The notes under the pieces: generated by a model
Databases searched by the model: none
Told to the model about the DNA's origin: nothing
What the model saw: the letters and a program-made list of their open reading frames with translations, nothing else
Shown: one piece after another, positions 51,448-61,167 of the stretch
How the letters are laid out: the number at the start of each line of letters is the position of its first letter
Numbering within the stretch: the first letter of the stretch is position 1
Program-made: the position numbers and the translations under genes
Assembly (NCBI RefSeq): GCF_000427095.1
Contig: NC_021487.1
Location: 2,377,325-2,441,324, forward strand
DNA length: 64,000 bases
Direction of reading: 5' to 3'
Source: Chthonomonas calidirosea T49
GTDB taxonomy: Bacteria > Armatimonadota > Chthonomonadetes > Chthonomonadales > Chthonomonadaceae

Positions 51448-52592
51448 GTTGTGTACTCCCTTCCTCGCCAGCGGATGGGTTGGCGGCGCACATGGCGCCA
51501 CCACGAGGCCCACTGCACCGCAACCAGCAGTAGTAGGGAGAGCGGGTGTAGCCAAACTGCTCTTCTATGGCCAAACCGAGCGGCCTGCATCCACCGCAGC
51601 GAGAGAATCAACCCCACTTGCAGACAGACCAACGCGCCCCACACCGGGAAAAAGCGTTGCGTTGTTGCCTGCACGGCAGCGTCGAGAAGAAAGAGAAATG
51701 GCAGCAAGAAGAGGCTCAGTTGCAAACCCGTGAAGATCAGCAAAGCGGAAAAGCTGCCTAGGCCTTCGTAGGCGTTGCGGGTGAACCCACTCCACAGAGC
51801 GCGACCACCCCGGTACATTCGGCAAGAGATGAGATGGCTTGCATCGCAAAGACGAACGGTGTATCCGGCCGCCTTCACGCGCCGCGCCAACTGCAGACCA
51901 TCGTGAAACGAGTAAGGAATGGCAGCGTGCCCGCCACAGGCACGGTAGGCCTCCGCCGAAAACAGCTCTACCTGCCCGCAGGCGGCAACAAATTGGGGGC
52001 GTGGGTTTTCCCAAATCGCGCGAATGGGCAAGAAAGTGAGCACAAGAAAATGGAGCATAGGCATGGCGACCAGCTCCCAAAACGAACCGATCTCTTGATG
52101 AGGAAAGGTGGAGACCATGCCCGCCCGATTCTGTTGCGCATAGCTGAGGAGGGCGCCCACAAACTCTGGAGCGGCGCGCGTATCCGCATCGAGAAAGAGC
52201 AGCCACTGTGCCCCATGGGCTAGAGCGTGTTGCGAAAGTTGGTGACAAGCCCACACCTTGCCAGCCCAACCGCTGGGCAGCGGTCGGCCAACCAGCAGTT
52301 TCACGCGAGAGTCGCGTTGGGCATAGGCGCTTACGATGGCTGCCGTATCGTCCTCCGAGCCGTCGTCGAGCACGCAGATCGTGAAGTGCGGCCAACATTG
52401 GGCGAGCAGCCCGTCAAGGCACGCCGCTATCTGGCTAGCTTCGTTGCGTGCAGGCAGCAGGATGTAGAGATCGGTGGGGGTCGGAGAGGCAGCGACAGAG
52501 GGTTTTGCATAGTCCCTTAAGTTGCGCCGACTAAGCCCCCAGAACGCGAGCAACAGAAGGGCGACCAAAGCCTGATAGGCCACGGGCAGCAC
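51444..52592 (-). CDS. membrane glycosyltransferase, family 2
   Basis: A 382-residue GT2 enzyme. One N-terminal helix, then the GT-A domain: LYILLPARNEASQI, TICVLDDGSEDDTA (the D-D-G-S nucleotide loop), WLLFLDADTRAAPEFV (DxD metal site), and a catalytic region with FHDGLQLARRVKAAGY, followed by several C-terminal helices. Similar to carotenoid or polyprenol glucosyltransferases of the CruC type by layout. GTG 52592 has only a weak box. It is last in the minus-strand run from dapL. Confidence 0.85.
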   Translation of the reverse strand: MLPVAYQALVALLLLAFWGLSRRNLRDYAKPSVAASPTPTDLYILLPARNEASQIAACLDGLLAQCWPHFTICVLDDGSEDDTAAIVSAYAQRDSRVKLLVGRPLPSGWAGKVWACHQLSQHALAHGAQWLLFLDADTRAAPEFVGALLSYAQQNRAGMVSTFPHQEIGSFWELVAMPMLHFLVLTFLPIRAIWENPRPQFVAACGQVELFSAEAYRACGGHAAIPYSFHDGLQLARRVKAAGYTVRLCDASHLISCRMYRGGRALWSGFTRNAYEGLGSFSALLIFTGLQLSLFLLPFLFLLDAAVQATTQRFFPVWGALVCLQVGLILSLRWMQAARFGHRRAVWLHPLSLLLLVAVQWASWWRHVRRQPIRWRGREYTT

Positions 52593-52598
52593 GTTTCT

Positions 52599-53762
52599 CT
52601 ACTCTTCTTTCCGACTGCATACGTCGGCTGCGCCGACTGTGCGTTTCCTGGGGAGCCATTCAGGGAAGCACCAGGTGTCGGGCAAAATGGGGTCGGAGCG
52701 GCCTTCCATCTCAGCTTCGGCGACAAGGCGCAGCAGTTTCTCAGCCTGTTCTTTGTAGAAGGGGTTGTTCGCCCGCTGGTCGAGGATCTGATGGCACAGC
52801 GAGACGGTGCGAGCATAGTTAGCTCGTGCGGCGAAGACTCCGGCTTGAATCAGCAGGGCATCGGCGTAGTCGTCCGGATCTAAGTTAAGGATGATGGAGT
52901 GCTCTGCCAGGCTGCGGGCGCGATCAAACTCCCCTCGGAGCAGCGCTTTTAGGGCGAGCGCACGTAAAACAAAGGCACGAGAGTACCCATTGAGAAGGCT
53001 TAGCTTCTTATGCATCTCTTGTTCGAAGGCATAGGTAGCATCAAAGAGGCGACGGCAGGCTAAACAGCGAAGTATCTGCGCTTTAGCGCGCAGGATGGCG
53101 GGTTCGGGGCGGGGAGATTCCTCGCGCAAACTCTCCCACGCTTCATGAGCAAGCATCGTAGATTGGATCAGATCGTGCTGAAAATACCGACACAAACTTT
53201 TCGTCATCAGCGCATAGCGGTAGGCGGGCACCAGGCCGCCGATGCAGAGAGATGCGAGGGGGGTTCGCCCCAGCGCGATAACCTTATCGAGGAGTTCCTC
53301 GGCTTTGGCAAAGTTGCCGACCGCAATGTAAACTTGGGAGGCTCCTGTCAGCATGGTAAGGCTTTCGCTAAGATGGGGATGCAACTCGAACTCTCGCTCA
53401 GCGAGGGCAACAGCTTCCTCATACTGGTTCTCCCTGAACAGCTGCAGGATCTTTATGGACGGCACTTCAGAGAGAAACGAGGGTTTAGGGTTCGCACGTT
53501 CGTAGTAAGCGTACGCTTCGTCCACATAGGGTGCAGCCCGGTCGAACATACGAAGATACTGATAGATTCTCGCGATCAGGGAGGCTGCTTCTGCTCTCAG
53601 CCTTGCGGAGAAGGGGCTAACGGCGTAGAACCAGCGTGCCAGGTTGAGCGCTTTTTGGAGCTGACCGGTGTGAAGTCGCTTGTAGGTCAGGCGGCGCAAC
53701 AGAAACGGCATACTGCCTGTTGCCAGCAACAACGCAAGTAACAGCTGAAGCAGAAGCCTCAT
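52599..53762 (-). CDS. membrane-anchored TPR-type helical protein
   Basis: A 387-residue protein with a hydrophobic N-terminus (LLLQLLLALLLATGSM) and helical repeats (FDRAAPYVDEAYAYYERANP; NQYEEAVALAEREFELHPHLSES; NFAKAEELLDKVIALGRTP). Probably a scaffold. It sits 6 nt from the glycosyltransferase and 5 nt after the hydrolase gene, so all are one operon. Confidence 0.78.
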   Translation of the reverse strand: MRLLLQLLLALLLATGSMPFLLRRLTYKRLHTGQLQKALNLARWFYAVSPFSARLRAEAASLIARIYQYLRMFDRAAPYVDEAYAYYERANPKPSFLSEVPSIKILQLFRENQYEEAVALAEREFELHPHLSESLTMLTGASQVYIAVGNFAKAEELLDKVIALGRTPLASLCIGGLVPAYRYALMTKSLCRYFQHDLIQSTMLAHEAWESLREESPRPEPAILRAKAQILRCLACRRLFDATYAFEQEMHKKLSLLNGYSRAFVLRALALKALLRGEFDRARSLAEHSIILNLDPDDYADALLIQAGVFAARANYARTVSLCHQILDQRANNPFYKEQAEKLLRLVAEAEMEGRSDPILPDTWCFPEWLPRKRTVGAADVCSRKEE

Positions 53763-53767
53763 AGCGC

Positions 53768-54550
53768 CTATCTCTTTCCTCTAGCTCCATTGGCAGAGGC
53801 CAAATGCTCCTTGTAGAAAGCGAGAATGGTGCCTATGGTGCCGTCTTCATCGAGCAGGGCGGTTCCGTGCTCGGAGCCGGGCAGCACCTTCAGCAGGTGG
53901 CTTGTACCGGGCAGAAGCGCGTTAATCTGTTGCGGCCCATCGTCGGCAATGGCGTCGCCCCTATCGTGGAGAATGAGGGTAGGCGTGAGGCAGCGCTTCG
54001 CTGGCGTAAGGGCATCTAGTCCATGATAGTTGGCACCGGGCGAGAGCAACACCAGAGCTTTCACCTGTTGAGGGTGCGCGGCGGCGTAGATGAGGGCGTT
54101 ATTGGCACCGTAGGAAGCGCCTGCCAGCCCAATGGGGCCTTTCCCTTTTAGAAAGGCGATAGCGGCGGCGATGTCACCCGAGGTATCCCAAGGGGCATCG
54201 GCGCCGGTCGGCCCTGGCCCTTGGGTAGAGCGTCCAGCCCCGCGCTGGTCAATGGCCAGAGCCACATAGCCCGCCTTTTGGAGAGCTTTGGAGAGCGCAT
54301 CCCAATCGGAAGCCTGCCCTCCCCGTTGGTGTAGTAGAATAACCGCACCGAGTGAAGGCCCTTTGGGGACGTAGAGATCGCCTACGATCGTCCAGCCGTC
54401 GGTTGTGTGCAGAGTAACGGTTTGTGCCGAATCGGCTGCGGGTGGCGGGGCGAAGGGCGCTTTTGTCGTCTGTCCAGAGTGGGCTGCGCAGCCGTTGGTC
54501 GCCGCTATCGTCAGCAGAGCAAGTGTCAAAAGTTGAAAACTGTGGCGCAT
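53768..54550 (-). CDS. alpha/beta hydrolase, probable lipoprotein
   Basis: A 260-residue serine hydrolase. The N-terminus (LLTLALLTIAATNGCAAHSG) has a plausible lipobox TNGC. Catalytic pieces are LLHQRGGQASDW, the nucleophile elbow GLAGASYGANNAL, the acid in ILHDRGDAIA, and the His in LPGSEHGTALL. It resembles dienelactone-hydrolase-like enzymes; substrate unknown. It follows dapL by 22 nt. Confidence 0.85.
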   Translation of the reverse strand: MRHSFQLLTLALLTIAATNGCAAHSGQTTKAPFAPPPAADSAQTVTLHTTDGWTIVGDLYVPKGPSLGAVILLHQRGGQASDWDALSKALQKAGYVALAIDQRGAGRSTQGPGPTGADAPWDTSGDIAAAIAFLKGKGPIGLAGASYGANNALIYAAAHPQQVKALVLLSPGANYHGLDALTPAKRCLTPTLILHDRGDAIADDGPQQINALLPGTSHLLKVLPGSEHGTALLDEDGTIGTILAFYKEHLASANGARGKR

Positions 54551-54572
54551 CGTCTCTTCCTCAAGAGATTAT

Positions 54573-55754
54573 CTACGGATGGTTTTTGCCTAGCACGCGG
54601 CCAATGCGTTCCACAGCCTCTTTTAGGCGCTCCCCTTCTCGATCTCCGAGAACGGTAAGCGACATACGCACATAGCCCTCCCCATACTGCCCATAGCCGG
54701 TTCCAGGGATAACGTTTACGCTGGCTTCCTGAAGAAGGAAGCGGGCAAACTCCGCGCTGGTGAACCCTTCTGGGACGCGTGCCCACACGTAGATGGTGGC
54801 TTCTGGCTTGCGAACGCGCCAGCCAAGGGCGTTCAGTCCATCACAAAGGATGTCGCGCCGCTTTTTATAGAGGCTCAGCGTGGGGGTGTTGTCTACGTGC
54901 AGCAGGGCGTGCGCGGCAGCCAACGAGATGGCCGGAAACTGCTTGCTGTCGAGGTTCGATTTCAGTTTGTTCAGCAGGCCAACGGCATCGGGGTTCCCCA
55001 CCGCAAAGCCGATGCGCCAGCCGGTCATATTATACATTTTGGAGAGGGAGTGCAGCTCGATGGCCACCTCTTTGGCGCCCTCTACCTGCAGGACGGAGGG
55101 TGGAGGCGATTCGTAGTACACATCCACATAGGCCGCATCGTTTACCAACAACAGATCGTACTGTCGAGCAAAGTCCACAGCCTTGCGGAAAAATTCGAGC
55201 GAGGCCACCGCCGACGTGGGATTATTGGGGTAGTTGAGCCAAAGAATCTTGGCGCGTCTTGCCACATCGGAAGGAATGGCCTCTAAATCCGGCAAAAACT
55301 GGTTCTCTTCTAACAAGGGAAGCGCATAGGCCTCGGCGCCGGCCAGAAGCGTGTTGACGCGCGGCACCGGATAGGCCGGGTCGGGGCAAAGCGCCAGATC
55401 GCCTGGGTCAAGGTAGGCCCAAGCCAAATGTGCCAGACCCTCCTTGCTACCTATCAACAGTAGAGCCTCTTTGTCGGGGTCAATCTCTACGCCAAAACGA
55501 CGGCGCATCCACGTGGCCACCGCTTGTAGGAAAGGCGTCCAACCTGCGGGGGTCTCGTCGTAGCGATGGGTGACAGGATCGTGTGCGGCCTGTTTGAGGG
55601 CTTCGATGATCGGTACCGGCGTGGGCTGATCGGGGTCGCCAATGCCAAGGTCAATGAGATCGCGGCCTTCCGCGAGGGCTTTTCGTTTTAAGGCGGCGAT
55701 CTCTCCAAAAAGATAGGGTGGTATCTTCTCCAAGCGTCGAGCGGGAGCTATCAC
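54573..55754 (-). CDS. dapL: LL-diaminopimelate aminotransferase
   Basis: Makes LL-diaminopimelate from tetrahydrodipicolinate, for lysine and peptidoglycan. The 393-residue PLP class I/II protein shows DLGIGDPDQPTP, the PLP-phosphate contact YPNNPTSA, and the Schiff-base lysine in HSLSKMYNMTGWRIGFA, plus the C-terminal arginine in VRMSLTV. Related enzymes of the type-2 DapL group share this start (RLEKIPPYLFGEI). AAGGAG lies 9 nt before GTG 55754. Confidence 0.85.
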   Translation of the reverse strand: MIAPARRLEKIPPYLFGEIAALKRKALAEGRDLIDLGIGDPDQPTPVPIIEALKQAAHDPVTHRYDETPAGWTPFLQAVATWMRRRFGVEIDPDKEALLLIGSKEGLAHLAWAYLDPGDLALCPDPAYPVPRVNTLLAGAEAYALPLLEENQFLPDLEAIPSDVARRAKILWLNYPNNPTSAVASLEFFRKAVDFARQYDLLLVNDAAYVDVYYESPPPSVLQVEGAKEVAIELHSLSKMYNMTGWRIGFAVGNPDAVGLLNKLKSNLDSKQFPAISLAAAHALLHVDNTPTLSLYKKRRDILCDGLNALGWRVRKPEATIYVWARVPEGFTSAEFARFLLQEASVNVIPGTGYGQYGEGYVRMSLTVLGDREGERLKEAVERIGRVLGKNHP

Positions 55755-55917
55755 GCAAACGATCTCCTTAGATATTGATTCCCTTTTAGTCTACCCGAAT
55801 GCGGCCAAAGAACCAAAAAGCCTACCCTGAGGGTAGGGTGCCTCGCATTTTTCCAACGCCTTCGCGTATACTCTCTGTGAAGTGAATGGTAGGGAGCACT
55901 GTGAAGAGGTCAAAACG

Positions 55918-56790
55918 ATGAGCGCCCGAAAACGTTGGGCAGACGATATGGAGGCGGCACGCCGTGGCGCCCGTACGTTGGTGATGGGGGTACTGAACGT
56001 AACCCCCGACTCGTTTTCAGATGGTGGGCGCTACTTTACCCTAGAAAAGGCGGTGGCACACGCGGTCGAGATGGCCGATGCTGGCGCCCATATCCTCGAC
56101 ATCGGGGGCGAATCCACGCGGCCTGCTACCTTTGCTTCCAACCGGCCGTTGCCCGCCGAAGAGGAGTTGCGGCGCATCCTTCCCGTTGTCGAGGCGTTGC
56201 GTGTGCGCCTACCGGATATGCCCCTTTCCGTGGATACCTACAAGGCAGAGGTGGCTCAAGCCGTTTTGGAGCGAGGTGCCGTTTTGATCAACGACATCAG
56301 TGCGCTGCGCGCCGATTCGCAGATGGCCTCGGTGGTACAGCGGTTCGACGCTTGGGTGTGCCTTATGCATATGCCAGGGCTGCCAACAGCCCTTCCATCG
56401 GCACCTCATTACGAGGATGTAGTGCGTGAAGTCGCAGATCACTTGCGCGAACGAGTGAAGAGCGCTGAGATGGCCGGGATCGCCCCCCATAAGATCCTTA
56501 TCGACCCGGGTATAGGCTTTGGCAAAACGCCCTCTCAAAACCTGGAGATACTACGCCGTTTGCCGGAGCTGCATCAGTTGGGCTACCCTCTACTTGTAGG
56601 TACCTCCCGCAAGTCGTTTATCGGAAAGGTGCTTGGGGGGCTACCGCCAGAAGAACGCTTGGAAGGGACTGCGGCGACGGTGGCGTTGGCCGTTGCTAGT
56701 GGAGCGCATGTGGTGCGTGTGCACGACGTGAGAGCGATGGTGCGCGTGGTGCGCATGGCCGATGCCGTCGTTCGAGGGTGGTCGGGATGA
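55918..56790 (+). CDS. folP: dihydropteroate synthase
   Basis: Joins p-aminobenzoate to the pterin in folate synthesis. The 290-residue protein has MGVLNVTPDSFSDGGRY, DIGGESTRPAT, LSVDTYKAEVAQ, the catalytic GIGFGKTPSQN and VGTSRKSFIG motifs, all complete. GAGG lies 9 nt before ATG 55918; the upstream in-frame GTG 55882 is not needed. queE overlaps its stop codon. Confidence 0.96.
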   Translation: MSARKRWADDMEAARRGARTLVMGVLNVTPDSFSDGGRYFTLEKAVAHAVEMADAGAHILDIGGESTRPATFASNRPLPAEEELRRILPVVEALRVRLPDMPLSVDTYKAEVAQAVLERGAVLINDISALRADSQMASVVQRFDAWVCLMHMPGLPTALPSAPHYEDVVREVADHLRERVKSAEMAGIAPHKILIDPGIGFGKTPSQNLEILRRLPELHQLGYPLLVGTSRKSFIGKVLGGLPPEERLEGTAATVALAVASGAHVVRVHDVRAMVRVVRMADAVVRGWSG

Positions 56791-57602
56791 GCTACTTGCT
56801 GAAGACCTTTTCGACAACACGCCCTGAAGCGGAGGCACGCCTGCCCAAAGCGCGCCTTGTGGAGGTTTTCTCCTCCGTGCAGGGAGAGGGCCTGCTGGTG
56901 GGCTATCGGCAGGTATTTGTCCGCACCTATGGTTGCAACCTGCGCTGCACCTACTGTGACAGCCCGGAAACATTGAAAGAGAGCCCTATGCCCACCGTCT
57001 GCCGTATCGAGTGGCCTGTGGGCACAGGGCGTTTTGAAACGCTGCCCAACCCTGTTGAGGTGGAACAGCTTACCCAAGTGCTCCAGCGTTTTCTTAAGAT
57101 GCCTCATCATTCGGTGGCCATCACCGGAGGGGAACCGCTCTTACAGGCGCGTTTCCTAAAAGCCTGGTTGCCTGCGGTGAGGTCGCTGAGGCTGAAGACC
57201 TTTTTGGAAACAAACGGCCTGTTGCCGGAGCATCTCCGGCAGATCGTAGCGCTGTTAGATTATGTGTCTATGGACATCAAGGCTCCCTCAGCAACCGGTC
57301 TGGAGCCAGAGAAGACATGGCCGATGCATCGCCAATTTTTGGAGGTGGCACGCTCTACGAACGTCTACACCAAGATGGTTATCACGCCTCGCACCACCGA
57401 CGATGAGTTAGATCGCGCGATAGACCTTATCGAATCGGTGGATGCCTCCATTCCTTTCATCCTTCAGCCGGTTACGCCCTTCGGGCAGGAGCCGGTGGGC
57501 GTCTCCCCTGCCCGTCTGCTAGAGCTACAATCTCGGGCGGCCGCACGCCTTAGCGAGGTACGTGTGATTCCTCAAACGCACAAATTGGTGTCACTCCTCT
57601 AG
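56787..57602 (+). CDS. queE: 7-carboxy-7-deazaguanine synthase (radical SAM)
   Basis: Forms the 7-deazaguanine ring of queuosine precursors. The 271-residue radical-SAM protein has the cluster motif CNLRCTYC (Cys50, 54, 57), VEVFSSVQGEGLLVG at the start, and TGGEPLLQ. The start ATG 56787 overlaps the folP stop (ATGA), so the two are coupled. Its 3' end overlaps the convergent galT by 12 nt. Confidence 0.93.
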   Translation: MSYLLKTFSTTRPEAEARLPKARLVEVFSSVQGEGLLVGYRQVFVRTYGCNLRCTYCDSPETLKESPMPTVCRIEWPVGTGRFETLPNPVEVEQLTQVLQRFLKMPHHSVAITGGEPLLQARFLKAWLPAVRSLRLKTFLETNGLLPEHLRQIVALLDYVSMDIKAPSATGLEPEKTWPMHRQFLEVARSTNVYTKMVITPRTTDDELDRAIDLIESVDASIPFILQPVTPFGQEPVGVSPARLLELQSRAAARLSEVRVIPQTHKLVSLL

Positions 57603-58583
57603 CAGGTGGGGTGGGGTGTCCTGCAAGATGCGGCCTGTGTCTTCTGCGTGGGTGTCGTTGATGAACACCCCTGCCCCGGCCTCGGAACCGGCTAAATATT
57701 TCAACTTGTCCGGCGTTCGGTAGGGCGGATAGAACTCGATGTGAAACCGATAGTAGTTATAGGTGCCCCCGTCGGTTGGCCGCTGATGCATTGCCATGAT
57801 GTAGGGTAAGGAGGGCCTCGACGGCCATAGATTGTTATATTTCTCCATCACCACCTTAAGGAGGCGTGCAAGATCGGCGCGTTCGGAGCTATCGAAGTCG
57901 GTGATGGCCGTACGGGGTGAGCGTGCCACCACATGGACCTCGTAGGGATAACGCGCGTAGAAGGGCACAAAGGCTAGAAAGGAACGATTTGCGGCCACGA
58001 TGCGCCTTCCATCTTCTTGCTCCGCTTGAAGGATGTCATCGTAGAGATTTCGGCCGGTGCGCTCAAAGTGCTTCTTGGCCGCGTTCAGCTCCCGTTGTGG
58101 GATGGGAGGGATAAAAGGATAAGCGTAGATTTGCCCGTGAGGATGTGAGAGGGTAACGCCGATTTCGCGACCTTTGTTTTCAAAAATAAACACATACTGC
58201 ACGAACTCGCGGGCGCCAAGCGCGGCAAAACGATCGGCCCAAACCCAAATGAGCTCTTCTACTTTGGTCACCGGAAGTTGAGCCAGCTCTTTGTCGGCGT
58301 GCGGGGTATAGCAGACGACTTCACAGATTCCCTCTGCTGGCCTCACCGGCTCGAGCGACGTAGAAGGCACAGACGGCTCCGGGGGTGTTCGGCGAAAAGA
58401 GGGAAACTTGTTTTCAAAAACCACGATCTCGTAGGTCGGTGCCGGTATCTCGGTGGGAAAGCCGCCAGGCTTGGTAGGGGCCAGCGGGTTGTAGTCGGGA
58501 GGCGGAAAGAAGGTACGCTCCTGACGATGGGTGGCAGTAACCACCCACTCCTCCAAAGTAGGGTTCCAGCGCAGTTCAGACAC
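57591..58583 (-). CDS. galT: galactose-1-phosphate uridylyltransferase
   Basis: Leloir-pathway enzyme. The 330-residue protein begins MSELRWNPTLEEWVVTATHRQER, and has the catalytic HPHGQ (His147 and His149) in TLSHPHGQIYAYPFIPP, plus YNYYRFHIEFYPP near the C-terminus. GTG 58583 overlaps the stop of the upstream 57-residue ORF, so translation is coupled. It lies downstream in the metB-GNAT-small ORF unit. Confidence 0.94.
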   Translation of the reverse strand: MSELRWNPTLEEWVVTATHRQERTFFPPPDYNPLAPTKPGGFPTEIPAPTYEIVVFENKFPSFRRTPPEPSVPSTSLEPVRPAEGICEVVCYTPHADKELAQLPVTKVEELIWVWADRFAALGAREFVQYVFIFENKGREIGVTLSHPHGQIYAYPFIPPIPQRELNAAKKHFERTGRNLYDDILQAEQEDGRRIVAANRSFLAFVPFYARYPYEVHVVARSPRTAITDFDSSERADLARLLKVVMEKYNNLWPSRPSLPYIMAMHQRPTDGGTYNYYRFHIEFYPPYRTPDKLKYLAGSEAGAGVFINDTHAEDTGRILQDTPPHLLEE

Positions 58584-58749
58584 GGGCTTTGCGCTCCTCC
58601 TCTGTTTCCGGTTCCACTTTTCGAGACTCCTCAGTCTCTTCCAGAGCCTCGAAGGCAGCCGTCTCCTCTGGTGTGGCCGTGTCTGGAAAATGATAGTAGA
58701 TGAGATATCTTCCGTCTTCTTTTAGGGTTACTTTCTTCTGCATTCGCAT
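58576..58749 (-). CDS. 57-residue acidic small protein
   Basis: A short ORF starting at ATG 58749, with GGAG 6 nt upstream: MRMQKKVTLKEDGRYLIYYH, then FPDTATPEETAAFEALEE and a charged tail (ESRKVEPETEEERKARV). It overlaps galT by 8 nt and follows the GNAT gene by 34 nt. The Lys/Tyr-rich N-terminus and very acidic tail make it credible; I know no family. It may regulate galT or serve as a small partner protein. Confidence 0.7.
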   Translation of the reverse strand: MRMQKKVTLKEDGRYLIYYHFPDTATPEETAAFEALEETEESRKVEPETEEERKARV

Positions 58750-58783
58750 GGGCTACTCCAGCAAAAATGGGTGCGCTCAGATT

Positions 58784-59713
58784 CTACCCTGTCTCGGGAA
58801 GAAAGGTGGGGAAGAGAAGGCCTTTGGGTTCTTGCCAGGGGCCGCGTATTTGGGCGAAGTGTAGCTCGCAGTTGCGCGCACCCCAACCGTACAACGTATG
58901 AACAAGCGCATCGGCTTGTGAGGGAACCAGCACCACGGGGTTGCGCCCGCGATGTTGGTTTAGCTCCTCTGCGATGAGCGCCGCTGCCTGCTCTTGTGTA
59001 CGTGCAACACCCGGCCCTAACATATTGCTTGCCGGTGTCGCAACAGAGGTCATAAATCCTTCGATGGTGCCGTGTTCGGTCTCCAGCACGGAGACGTGCC
59101 AGCAGCCATCGGTGTTCTCCACAAAATAGCGATAGTCCTTCTCGCGCCGGATCCCGGCTATCTCCCGTTCTAGGTCGGCCATAACGGGGACGTCCTCAAG
59201 GGTTGCGGCGCGTATGCGATGGCCTTTTGGCAGGGTGTAGGCGATGCCTTCGGGCGGCACGGCGATCTGCATGTCTTGGTAGATCGTTCGCGGGACGAAG
59301 CCGGCGCGGTTATAGAGGGAGAAAGAGTCGAGGTTAATGGCGCTTGAGACCAGCCGAAGCGGTTTATTGGCTTTTTCCGCAAAAGCTACGATCGCTTGTA
59401 ACAGCCGACTTGCCACTCCTTGCCGAAAATAGTTGGGATGAGCGTTCATAATGCCCAAGGAGACGTGGGTCTCTCGGGGATGGTAGAAGCAGGAGCCGGC
59501 GATACGTCCAGTGGCATGACTTACTGCAACGAGGCAGCAGCCGGGATCGAGGGCTTCATAGATTCGGCAAAAGACCTGTGTGCTCTCCGGCGGCCCTGTA
59601 AAGATGGGTGGACGACCATGAATTTGATACCAAAAGTTTGTGGAGACGTAGATAAGCTCAGCGACTTCGCTCCACTCTTCTGGACGCATGGGTCTTAGGG
59701 TGAATTCGGACAT
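58784..59713 (-). CDS. GNAT-family acetyltransferase, two domains
   Basis: A 309-residue protein. The first half is a GNAT domain with the acetyl-CoA motif in MNAHPNYFRQGVASRLLQAIVAFAE and the AGFVP end. The second half (IRAATLEDVPVMADLEREIAG onwards) looks like a weaker second GNAT domain. Substrate unknown. It is 20 nt after metB. Confidence 0.82.
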   Translation of the reverse strand: MSEFTLRPMRPEEWSEVAELIYVSTNFWYQIHGRPPIFTGPPESTQVFCRIYEALDPGCCLVAVSHATGRIAGSCFYHPRETHVSLGIMNAHPNYFRQGVASRLLQAIVAFAEKANKPLRLVSSAINLDSFSLYNRAGFVPRTIYQDMQIAVPPEGIAYTLPKGHRIRAATLEDVPVMADLEREIAGIRREKDYRYFVENTDGCWHVSVLETEHGTIEGFMTSVATPASNMLGPGVARTQEQAAALIAEELNQHRGRNPVVLVPSQADALVHTLYGWGARNCELHFAQIRGPWQEPKGLLFPTFLPETG

Positions 59714-59733
59714 AGGCGCTCCTAGTGAGAGAT

Positions 59734-60879
59734 TTACCCAAGGGCTTGCTCAAGGTCGGCGATCAGATCTTCCACATTTTCGAGGCCTACCGAAAGGCGT
59801 ACAAGGCCGTCGCTAATACCCCGTGCCCGGCGTTCCTCCACAGGCAGCGCTGCATGCGACATCTTCGCCGGATAGCTGATGATGCTCTCCACACCGCCAA
59901 GGCTGCCAGCTAGAGTAAAGAGCGTGGTGCTTTTTAGCAACTTCTCGGCGTCGGCCACCTCTAGCTCCATAGAGACCATGCCGCCTCCCATACCGCGCAT
60001 CTGTTTCTGCACCAGGGGGCGCTGGTTTGGGTCTGTCAATCCCGGGTAGTAGACGGTGCGGACTCGAGGATGCCCCATAAGAAATTGGGCTATGCGCAGG
60101 GCGTTTTCACAATGAGTTTGCATTCGCACGGCCAGCGTGCGAATGCCGCGCAGCGTTAGCCAGCAGTCAAAGGGGGAGGCCACGGCACCGGTTACTTTTT
60201 GGATTTCCCATAGACGAGCGCGCAAGGCGGGGTCGCGCACAACAAGCGCGCCGCCCAACGCGTCGGAGTGGCCTCCGAGGTACTTTGTGGAGGAGTGCAT
60301 CACGATGTCGGCTCCGAGCGCGAGCGGGTTTTGGAGATAGGGTGTGGCGAAGGTGTTGTCTACGGCCACGAGGGCGCCCGCATCATGTGCGGCCTGCACC
60401 ACCGCCGCGATATCGGTGAGCTGTAGGAGGGGGTTTGCAGGGGTTTCCAGCCAGACCATGCAGGTGCCTGGGGTGATGGCCTCGATGAAGAGCTCCGTAT
60501 TGGAGGCGTCGGCGTACTCTACCACAACGCCGTTAGGGCGCAAAATGGTCTCAGCGAGGTGCGTTGTACCCCCATACACGTCACGTGCCAGCAAGAGCCG
60601 ATCGTTGGGGCGCAGCAGTCGAAAAGCGGCATCTATGGCGGCCATGCCGGAGCTAAAGCAGAGGGCAGGGCATTCGGCTGGAGCCTCCTCTAGAGAGGCC
60701 AAACAGGTTTCTAAAGCATGACGTGTTGGGTTGCCATAACGGATATACTCATAGCCGGCGCGGCTTACGCCAGGCTCCTCGAAAGCATAGATCGTCGTGG
60801 GGTAGATGGGGGGAATGACCGCACCGGTCGTCTGTTCTGGCTCTTGCCCCGCGTGAATAGCACGAGTCGCAAACTCCAT
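59734..60879 (-). CDS. metB: cystathionine gamma-synthase/lyase-type PLP enzyme
   Basis: A 381-residue Cys/Met metabolism enzyme. It has IHAGQEPEQTTGAVIPPIYPTT, YGNPTRHALE, the PLP-lysine in HSSTKYLGGHSDALGG, and the family C-terminal SVGLENVEDLIADLEQAL. Sequence cannot separate gamma-synthase from lyase or O-acetylhomoserine types, so the symbol is provisional. It heads a minus-strand operon. The 288-nt upstream gap contains no riboswitch I can identify. Confidence 0.88.
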   Translation of the reverse strand: MEFATRAIHAGQEPEQTTGAVIPPIYPTTIYAFEEPGVSRAGYEYIRYGNPTRHALETCLASLEEAPAECPALCFSSGMAAIDAAFRLLRPNDRLLLARDVYGGTTHLAETILRPNGVVVEYADASNTELFIEAITPGTCMVWLETPANPLLQLTDIAAVVQAAHDAGALVAVDNTFATPYLQNPLALGADIVMHSSTKYLGGHSDALGGALVVRDPALRARLWEIQKVTGAVASPFDCWLTLRGIRTLAVRMQTHCENALRIAQFLMGHPRVRTVYYPGLTDPNQRPLVQKQMRGMGGGMVSMELEVADAEKLLKSTTLFTLAGSLGGVESIISYPAKMSHAALPVEERRARGISDGLVRLSVGLENVEDLIADLEQALG

Positions 60880-61167
60880 TCACCACAGCTCCTCAAATTT
60901 TGTCTACAAGTTTACCTGTTTTTAGGCGTTTGCCATTTGGGATATCTGCCCTGAAAGCCAGATCGTCTCTATAGGCTAGGTTCAACAAACGCCTCATCGC
61001 TGCCATGCAAAAAGATACGGTTGGGCGCGCAGCATAACCCCACCCTTACCGCCTCTTGCTCGCTTTTCCTGCGGGGAGAAACATCGCCAGAGCTGCGGTT
61101 TCAAAGGCAAGCTTTTCTCTACAATGCTATCAGATGCGCAGAGGCCGGTTTTGGTGTAGAGAGCTTT

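Noticed and set aside
60880-61167. SAM riboswitch ahead of metB
   Set aside because: No SAM-I or SAM-II core motif is recognisable; only a 9-bp inverted repeat (60924-60932 with 60986-60994) 53 nt apart, too distant to interpret.
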